In this document: piece by piece, positions 57,232 to 64,000 of the stretch
How positions within the stretch are numbered: position 1 is the stretch's first letter
Layout of the letters: each line of letters opens with the position of its first letter
Source of the DNA: DASSLY01 sp035689185
GTDB lineage: Bacteria > Actinomycetota > Actinomycetes > Actinomycetales > Dermatophilaceae
Reading direction: 5' to 3'
Length of the DNA: 64,000 nt
Assembly (NCBI GenBank): GCA_035689185.1
Contig: DASSLY010000044.1
Location: forward strand, 72,383 to 136,382
Notes under the pieces: model-generated
Seen by the model: only the letters and a program-made list of their open reading frames with translations
Databases searched by the model: none
Told to the model about the DNA's origin: nothing
Program-made: the position numbers and the translations under genes

Positions 57232-58542
57232 ATGACCACGACGCGGACCACCCGCACCGTGGTGCTCACCATCCCCATGGGATGGGCGCGCCGCGCCGGC
57301 ACGCGGACCCGGCACGCCGCCCGGGTCGGTCTTGCCGGTGTCCTGGCCACCGGCCTGGTGACCGTCCCGGCCCTGGTCCTGGGCACCGCACCGTCCGTGC
57401 CCGGTTCGTCCGCCGCGGATGCCGCCGAGCCCCGCGTCGTCGCCGCCCCGGCCGGGCTGGCCCTCGCAGCCGGTCAAGCGGGCGGCCAGTTCGTTCCCGA
57501 CGCCAGCCCCAGCGTCATCGACCTCGGCTCCCTGCTGTCGTCCCCCAGCGCGCGCAGCGACCTGGGCTGGGTCGCCGCTACCGGCGCGCTCGGTATCCCG
57601 GCCACCGTCCTCGACGCGTACAAGCGGGCCGGGACCGCGCTCGCGGCGACCAACCCCACCTGTGGTCTGCCCTGGTGGCTTCTGGCCGGCATCGGCCGGG
57701 TCGAGAGCGGGCACGCAGCCGGCGGCCGGGTCGACGCCCACGGGACCACGCTGGGCAAGATCCTGGGCCCCCGGCTGGACGGCTCGCTGCCAGGCACCGC
57801 GATCGTCCGCGACAGCGACCTCGGCCTCCTCGACGGTGATCCCGTCTTCGACCGAGCGGTTGGCCCGATGCAGTTCCTGCCCCGCACCTGGCAGTCCGTG
57901 GCCGCGGACGGCAACGGTGACGGGGTCAAGAGTCCTCACAACGTGTATGACGCCGCCCTGGCCGCCGCTCGCTACCTCTGCTCGGGTGGGGCGAACCTGC
58001 GCACGACCGCCGGGCTGACCTCGGCGGTGCTGCGCTACAACTACTCCAGCAAGTACGTGGCTACGGTGCTGACCTGGGGCAACGCCTACCGCCAGGGCGC
58101 CGCTGCGGTGCCGAGCCTGACCGGACGCATCCCCGCCGGAACCGGCTCCTTCGGCAACACGCCGGCCTTCACGCCCAGTCCCACGCCAACGACCAGCCGG
58201 ACCACCGCCACACCGACGACGACGACCACGCCGCCGACGACGACCGGCACGACGACCACTGGCACGACGACGACCACGACCACGCCGCCGCCGACGACCG
58301 GCACGACGACCACGGGCACGACGACGACCACGTCGACACCGCCGCCGCCGACGACCACGGGCACGACGTCGACGACTGGCACGACGACCACCGGCACGTC
58401 GACCACGGGCACGTCGACCACGGGCACGTCGGGTACGACCAGCGAGCCGACCGGCCCCCCGTCGCCGACGGACTCGCCCTCCAGCCCGTCGACCACGACC
58501 ACCACTTCCGCCGTTCGACCCACGGACGAGACCACCGGGTAG
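57232..58542 (+). CDS. Secreted MltB-like lytic transglycosylase with Thr-rich tail
   Basis: A 436-residue exported protein. Signal region to about residue 60 (a long n-region, then VGLAGVLATGLVTVPALVLG). Catalytic domain ~100-310 of the SLT_2/MltB type, with Glu158 in AGIGRVESGH as the likely acid, and the family block DRAVGPMQFLPRTWQSVAAD. Residues ~320-430 are Thr/Pro/Gly/Ser low complexity with repeats such as TTTGTTTTG, probably a wall-spanning or glycosylated linker. It begins 270 bases after the tmRNA; no riboswitch is recognised in that leader. Confidence 0.82.
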   Translation: MTTTRTTRTVVLTIPMGWARRAGTRTRHAARVGLAGVLATGLVTVPALVLGTAPSVPGSSAADAAEPRVVAAPAGLALAAGQAGGQFVPDASPSVIDLGSLLSSPSARSDLGWVAATGALGIPATVLDAYKRAGTALAATNPTCGLPWWLLAGIGRVESGHAAGGRVDAHGTTLGKILGPRLDGSLPGTAIVRDSDLGLLDGDPVFDRAVGPMQFLPRTWQSVAADGNGDGVKSPHNVYDAALAAARYLCSGGANLRTTAGLTSAVLRYNYSSKYVATVLTWGNAYRQGAAAVPSLTGRIPAGTGSFGNTPAFTPSPTPTTSRTTATPTTTTTPPTTTGTTTTGTTTTTTTPPPTTGTTTTGTTTTTSTPPPPTTTGTTSTTGTTTTGTSTTGTSTTGTSGTTSEPTGPPSPTDSPSSPSTTTTTSAVRPTDETTG

Positions 58543-58647
58543 GACCAGACCCAGGCTCAGGACAGGGGGCCTGGTGTCGGGCTGCTGCCCGACGGCTGAG
58601 GAGGCGCTGACCCCGACCGCTGCGGCGGCAGCGCGCTGCCTGCCAAG

Positions 58648-59280
58648 TCAGGACAGCGGCGGCCCCAGGGCCCACCGGACGGCTACCGCCGCCCGCACCG
58701 TCGTCTCACCGGGCTGCACCGGCATGGAGTCGACAGCAGCGAGCCGGGCCTCTGCCCCGAACGCCACCGGCGACGGGCCGCGCTCGGTGGTCTCGGACAA
58801 CGAGACCACCTGAGCCAGCGTGCGGCCGGCGAGCGCGGCATACTGCTGGGCTTTGTCCCGGGCCGAGGCGAACGCGGCGTCGCGGGCTTTCCGCGCGAGC
58901 GGCTCCTGGTCGGCGACGCCGAGCGAGATGCCGTTCACCGTCAGGGTGTTGTAGGCCGCATCGGAAATCGCGCTGACCAGAGCACCGACCCCCATCACGT
59001 CCCGCACGACCAGCTCCAGGGCGTGGTAGGCCTGGTAACCCAGGACCGTGAGCCCGTCGGCGCGGTACCGCGGCTGAACCCCGGCGCCCGAGGTCTGGAT
59101 GTCCTTGCCGGCCACACCGCGCGACCGGGCCGCGTCCGCGACCGCCGTCACCCGGCGGGCGACTTCGGTCAGCGCCTGGGACACGTCGGCGCCGTCGGCC
59201 TGGAGCGCGATGCTGAGCCGGACCACGTCCGGCGGGGCGGACGCCTCGCCGGAACCGATGACCGTGATCCCGTCCTCCAT
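58648..59280 (-). CDS. SIMPL-domain (DUF541) protein
   Basis: A 210-residue protein, MEDGITVIGSGEASAPPDVV, typical of the SIMPL/DUF541 (Omp26-like) family: IALQADGADVSQALTEVARR, QTSGAGVQPRYRADG, and the C-terminal ARDKAQQYAALAGRTLAQVV. Most members are exported but no signal peptide precedes the chosen ATG at 59280. The upstream in-frame extension (MRACIRALSRAWMRAW) comes from a small DNA repeat (59295-59310 and 59331-59346) and is unlikely to be translated. Confidence 0.8.
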   Translation of the reverse strand: MEDGITVIGSGEASAPPDVVRLSIALQADGADVSQALTEVARRVTAVADAARSRGVAGKDIQTSGAGVQPRYRADGLTVLGYQAYHALELVVRDVMGVGALVSAISDAAYNTLTVNGISLGVADQEPLARKARDAAFASARDKAQQYAALAGRTLAQVVSLSETTERGPSPVAFGAEARLAAVDSMPVQPGETTVRAAVAVRWALGPPLS

Positions 59281-59393
59281 GCCCGCCTCCCATGCCCGCA
59301 TCCATGCTCGACTCAATGCCCGAATACAGGCCCGCATCCATGTTCGTGGCAACCAGGTGATGACCGACCGTCCAAGCCTGTCACGCTGACCGG

Positions 59394-60071
59394 GTGGATA
59401 TCGCGGCGTACTGGGACGACTACGCGCAAGCCTACGACCGCGAGCCGGACCACGGGCTCGGCGACCCGGCGACGAGGGCGGCCTGGCGGGAGCTGCTGCG
59501 GTCCTGCCTGCCGGGCGGCCCGGCCGACGTTGTCGACCTCGCCTGCGGGACGGGTTCCCTCACCGCCCTGGCCGCCGAGCTGGGCCACCGGGTCACCGGG
59601 GTCGACATCGCCCAGCAGATGTTGCGCCGCGCCCGAGCCAAGACCGCGGGTATGCCGGTCCGGCTGGTCCGGGGTGAGGTGGCAGATCCGCGCGGGTTGC
59701 CGATGGCGGGGTTCGACGTGGTGCTCGCCCGGCACATCCTGTGGACGCTGCCCGATCCGCATGCGGCGCTTCGCCGCTGGGCGGGCCTGCTGCGCCCGGG
59801 CGGGAGTTTCGTGCTTGTCGAGGGCCGCTGGTCGTCGGTGGGCGACGACGGCTATCCCGGCAAAGGCCGCCTCCCCTGGGCCGGCGGTGTGCGCGCCACG
59901 GACCTGACCGCGGCGGTGTTGCCGCTGGTGGACCCGGGCACCGTCCAGGTGTGGCAGCTGGACCAGGCGGTGCTGTGGGGACGCCCCGTCGGCGACGAGC
60001 GATACCTGCTCCTCGCGCGGGTGCCCGCGGCACCGGTCGGGCTGGCCGCGCCCGGCCATGCCGAGAACTGA
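59394..60071 (+). CDS. Class I SAM-dependent methyltransferase
   Basis: A 225-residue methyltransferase of the UbiE/Methyltransf_11 type. Motif I VVDLACGTGSLTALAAELG, acidic strand VTGVDIAQQMLRRAR, motif IV FDVVLARHILWTLPDP, then LLRPGGSFVLVEGRW. GTG start at 59394. Substrate not predictable; neighbours give no hint. Confidence 0.82.
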   Translation: MDIAAYWDDYAQAYDREPDHGLGDPATRAAWRELLRSCLPGGPADVVDLACGTGSLTALAAELGHRVTGVDIAQQMLRRARAKTAGMPVRLVRGEVADPRGLPMAGFDVVLARHILWTLPDPHAALRRWAGLLRPGGSFVLVEGRWSSVGDDGYPGKGRLPWAGGVRATDLTAAVLPLVDPGTVQVWQLDQAVLWGRPVGDERYLLLARVPAAPVGLAAPGHAEN

Positions 60072-60364
60072 TCGATACATGGCGAGCAGGGGCGACAATG
60101 GCCAACCGGAGACTGCGGGCGGGGAACGTGGTCGAAAGGACGGCAAACGAACTTGACTGCACTATAACGGCGGCATCTTCCTAACAAGCCCAGTTTGGGC
60201 ACGGATGCGCCGCCATATGCCGCTACGATGTTGCGCAGATTGTGGAAGATCTGGTTAACTCTGGTGATTGGGGGGCCGATAGCGTCACGAAACGCCTTTC
60301 CAATGGGCGTCTCCCCGGCGGTTGGCGGTGCGCCACGGCCTGAGTTGAAGGGGAATCGAACCAG
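60072..60364. other. AT-richer upstream region of the beta-helix gene
   Basis: About 290 bases with clearly lower GC than the window average. Contains AAGGGGAATC before the downstream ATG and probably its promoter; no gene recognised. Confidence 0.4.
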
Positions 60365-61729
60365 ATGCGCTTCATCCGTAGTAGCCGGCGAAGAGTTGCG
60401 ACGTCCGCTTTGACTGGGCTGGTCCTGCTGGGCGCGGCGGCCCTGCCCGCTGCGGCTGCCGAGCCGACGCACGTGAGCGCCTCCGCGCCGGAAGTGACCG
60501 CGGCTTCGCGCGTCATCGAGCTGACACCGGGCGTGGGCGCGCTTCAAGCCGCTGTGGACCAGGCGATGCCAGGCGATGTGCTCCAGCTGCACTCGGGCAC
60601 CTATACCGGTCAGGTGTTCCTACGGACGTCGGGCACGGCTGACGCGCCTATCGTCATCGAGCCCTTCGGTGACGGACCGGTCACCGTGACGGCCACGTTC
60701 CAGTCGGCTGACTGTGCCGCGTCCCAGCCCAACGGGCACCGCACCCTCGTGCTTCGCGAAGGGGTGGACTACTGGACGATCCGGGGGCTGCGCATCATCA
60801 ACGGGATCTGGGTCTCCGGCACCAATTTCGCCGCACCAGCCGGCTGGATCAAGACGCAGGCGAAGAGCCTCAAGGACTGGAAGACCCGCCGTGCGCTGCC
60901 GGGGCGCGGATACGTCGACGGGCAGACGGCGGTCGCGGACCCAGCTTCGGCTCCGCAGATATACAGCGCCCTCAGCGACGTGTTGGGCCTGAGGATCGAC
61001 CCTGCCACGGGCGTCAGAATCGTGGGCAACGACATCTCCGGACGCGGCGTGCACGTGGCCGTGGGGGAGCGGGGAGCCATTGTCGGAAACACGATTCATG
61101 ACATATCGTGCGGCATCGGGCCCGGCATCTGGCTGAACACGTACAGCGACTTCTGGCAGGTCACGGACAACGCCATCAGCCGGGTGGCCAGCTCCACGTA
61201 TCGGCACTACATGCAGGAGGGCATCCGGACCGGGTCTGCCTCGTCCTACAACACCATCACAGGAAACACCGTCTCCGACCTGCCCGGCGACGGCCGGGGG
61301 ATCACGACCGACATCGACGCCAGCTTCAACCGGTTCGAGCACAACACGGTGACGGGGGCCGCGATGGGGTTCAACGACCAGCAGTCCGGCTGGGGGAACA
61401 TCTGGCGGTACAACCTGACCTCCGACATGCGGGGCTCAAGCATGGCGTTCCGCGGCGCGGACGCGTCGCTGACCGTGCCGTCGTACAACAGCTCCACCCT
61501 CCGGGCCGTGGTGGAGTGCAATGTCGCGCGGGGGACCGGTTCCAGGCTGACGGCCGGGGCGCTGATCTCCTCCACCTTCGTCAACAACTCCTACCAGCGG
61601 GTCGGCCTCAGCAAGAACCTGAAGACGTACTGGACCGACTACAACAACCTCTGGGACGGCTCTTCCGCATTGCCGCCCGGCTCCCCGCCACCTCCCCCGG
61701 TTGGGTCCTGCCCGTCCCCGGGGGCATGA
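60365..61729 (+). CDS. Secreted right-handed beta-helix protein
   Basis: A 454-residue exported protein. Signal peptide residues 1-32 (RRRVATSALTGLVLLGAAAL, cleavage near AAA-EP). Then a pectate-lyase-like beta-helix: GVGALQAAVDQAMPGDVLQL and LHSGTYTGQVFLRTSGTADA at the start, and repeated coils such as GVRIVGNDISGRGVHVAV and YNTITGNTVSDLPGDGRGIT. Such proteins bind or cleave polysaccharides; catalytic residues cannot be assigned. The end is Pro-rich (PPGSPPPPPVGSCPSPGA). The gene and its upstream region are less GC-biased and contain no octamer, suggesting later acquisition. Confidence 0.75.
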   Translation: MRFIRSSRRRVATSALTGLVLLGAAALPAAAAEPTHVSASAPEVTAASRVIELTPGVGALQAAVDQAMPGDVLQLHSGTYTGQVFLRTSGTADAPIVIEPFGDGPVTVTATFQSADCAASQPNGHRTLVLREGVDYWTIRGLRIINGIWVSGTNFAAPAGWIKTQAKSLKDWKTRRALPGRGYVDGQTAVADPASAPQIYSALSDVLGLRIDPATGVRIVGNDISGRGVHVAVGERGAIVGNTIHDISCGIGPGIWLNTYSDFWQVTDNAISRVASSTYRHYMQEGIRTGSASSYNTITGNTVSDLPGDGRGITTDIDASFNRFEHNTVTGAAMGFNDQQSGWGNIWRYNLTSDMRGSSMAFRGADASLTVPSYNSSTLRAVVECNVARGTGSRLTAGALISSTFVNNSYQRVGLSKNLKTYWTDYNNLWDGSSALPPGSPPPPPVGSCPSPGA

Positions 61730-61871
61730 GGACGCCCTGCTGCGCCACCCCCTCCGATCCGTGGAAGCCTTCCTCAGCCCGGACCAGAACGTCGCGGCTG
61801 CGACCGGCGCCGGGCGGCCGCTCGCGAACACAACCGACACAAGCGACGTGGTCCGCGTGCCAGGGGCCAGA

Positions 61872-63284
<1,413 letters not shown>

Positions 63285-63290
63285 CCCGGT

Positions 63291-63656
63291 ATGCAGCGTC
63301 CCTCGCCGCCCGCGCGCCGCGCGTGGCCGACTCTGCTTGTCCTCACCGTGCTCGTGCAGCTGGTCGTGCTGTACGTCCCCCGCGCGCCCAGCGTCGCAGA
63401 GCGGGGCGGGCTGGACAAAGTCATCCACTTCGCCGTGTTCGCCGCGCCGACCCTGGCCGCGTTGCTCGCCGGGTACCGCTGGCGGTGGCTGGTCCCGGTG
63501 TTGGCGCTGCACGCACCCGTCAGCGAGCTGGTGCAGCACTGGCTCCTGCCCCAACGCGACGGTTCTGTCGCCGACGCCGTGGCGGACCTGGCCGGTGTCG
63601 CCGTCGCCGCCGCCGTGGGACTGGTGTGGCGACGCGGCCGGCGGCTGGTAGGCTGA
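63291..63656 (+). CDS. VanZ-like membrane protein
   Basis: A 121-residue protein with about four hydrophobic segments (LLVLTVLVQLVVLYV; GLDKVIHFAVFAAPTLAALL; WLVPVLALHAPVSELVQHWL; VADLAGVAVAAAVGLVW). The DKVIHFAVF and SELVQHWLLPQRDGSVADAVAD blocks are typical of VanZ-family proteins. It starts six bases after the malic enzyme stop and is probably co-transcribed. Function in non-vancomycin settings unknown. Confidence 0.8.
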   Translation: MQRPSPPARRAWPTLLVLTVLVQLVVLYVPRAPSVAERGGLDKVIHFAVFAAPTLAALLAGYRWRWLVPVLALHAPVSELVQHWLLPQRDGSVADAVADLAGVAVAAAVGLVWRRGRRLVG

Positions 63657-63848
63657 GCGAAATCCCCGGAGGTCTAGCGTCGTGACGACGCCTCGAGCCG
63701 TGCTGCGCTGGAGCGGCTTCACTGGGGCATGACCACCGGGTCCGCCCAGCCGCGGCGGCCTGAGGCTCGCTTCATCCCCGCCCCCGCAGGCTTTCGCTGA
63801 CGGGCTGCTTCGAGGCGTGCCTACCTCCCGCAACGAAGTGGATCACCG

Positions 63849-64000
63849 ATGAGCACAGCAGCGCGCCACAGCGCGACCGCCGCGACCCCTGCCCTGCGAC
63901 GCACGGGCAAGAAGGCGCGCTGGACGACAGCCCGCAAGGATGCCGCCCGCAAGTCGGGCAAGGTCGCGGCTGCGGGCACGCCAGGGCGCGTCCGCACCGA
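63849..64000 (+). CDS. N-terminus of a basic protein, cut by the window end
   Basis: From ATG 63849 the frame stays open to the last base and gives about 50 residues, MSTAARHSATAATPALRRTG and on, rich in Lys, Arg and Ala and disordered. A TAGGCT -10 at 63649-63654 would give a leader near 190 nt, unusual among the short leaders here. Long basic N-termini with long leaders occur in DEAD-box helicases and nucleoid proteins, but identity cannot be decided from this part. Confidence 0.45.
   Translation, partial: MSTAARHSATAATPALRRTGKKARWTTARKDAARKSGKVAAAGTPGRVRT

Noticed and set aside
59281..59352. N-terminal extension of the SIMPL protein
   Set aside because: The added residues (MRACIRALSRAWMRAW) come from a short DNA repeat and do not resemble a signal peptide; the ATG at 59280 matches the family start.

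Overview
This is about 64 kb of very GC-rich (around 70%) chromosomal DNA from an actinobacterium. Actinobacterial markers are whiB1 beside pdtaS, the 180-kDa-type NAD-glutamate dehydrogenase, prfB / ftsE-ftsX / M23 / smpB, a tmRNA with an ALAA-ending tag, a DasR-type GlcNAc locus and an actinobacterial Tad locus. The gene set and base composition suggest a member of Micrococcales, perhaps near Intrasporangiaceae; that placement is inference. Nearly all genes look like ordinary chromosomal genes. No integrase, transposase, phage gene or CRISPR array was found.

Layout. 0-9 kb: the tail of a MinD/CpaE-like ATPase; a membrane protein with a cupredoxin-like lipoprotein; a three-gene lipid operon with ATGA overlaps (WS/DGAT, patatin, small protein); pruA; a DUF2505-type protein; two small helical proteins. 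9-16 kb: the large NAD-glutamate dehydrogenase, a 16-bp minisatellite, then pdtaS convergent with whiB1. 16.8-27 kb: a membrane protein, a 1514-residue FHA-FtsK/SpoIIIE ATPase, and divergently a compact Tad (Flp) pilus operon (cpaF, tadB, tadC, pilin-like, two TadE-like, one Tad-like). 27-32 kb: a TfoX-like protein, a 1014-residue membrane protein with a serine-hydrolase motif, and prfB.

32-40 kb: a gene-poor stretch, two secreted proteins (one with prealbumin-fold domains), and a complete GlcNAc utilisation locus: nagA, EIIC and a GntR regulator on one strand, SIS-type deaminase, EIIB and EIIA on the other, diverging from a palindromic operator. 40-49 kb: ftsE-ftsX, a glycosyltransferase, an M23 peptidase of the FtsX-partner type, two small proteins, smpB and a DUF2207 protein. 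49-57 kb: pyruvate carboxylase, a structured repeat block, an oxidoreductase-methyltransferase pair resembling 10-methyl fatty acid synthesis, and the tmRNA. 57-64 kb: an MltB-like transglycosylase, a SIMPL protein, a methyltransferase, a secreted beta-helix protein, ACT-domain malic enzyme, a VanZ-like protein and the start of a basic protein.

Most unusual signal: the octamer GTATGCCG (either strand) occurs 33 times by hand count, about once per 2 kb, where base composition predicts about two. It sits inside and between genes, uses otherwise disfavoured Tyr TAT and Ala GCA codons, and has no copy in several segments that look acquired. It behaves like a genome-wide recognition word (Chi-like, uptake-like or a protein/methylation site), and the window also encodes a Tad pilus of the kind needed for transformation in Micrococcus luteus. 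Second is a family of short GC-rich tandem repeats between genes, the most elaborate being a ~135-bp unit with nested inverted repeats bounded by perfect 34-bp direct repeats at 52.8-53.6 kb.
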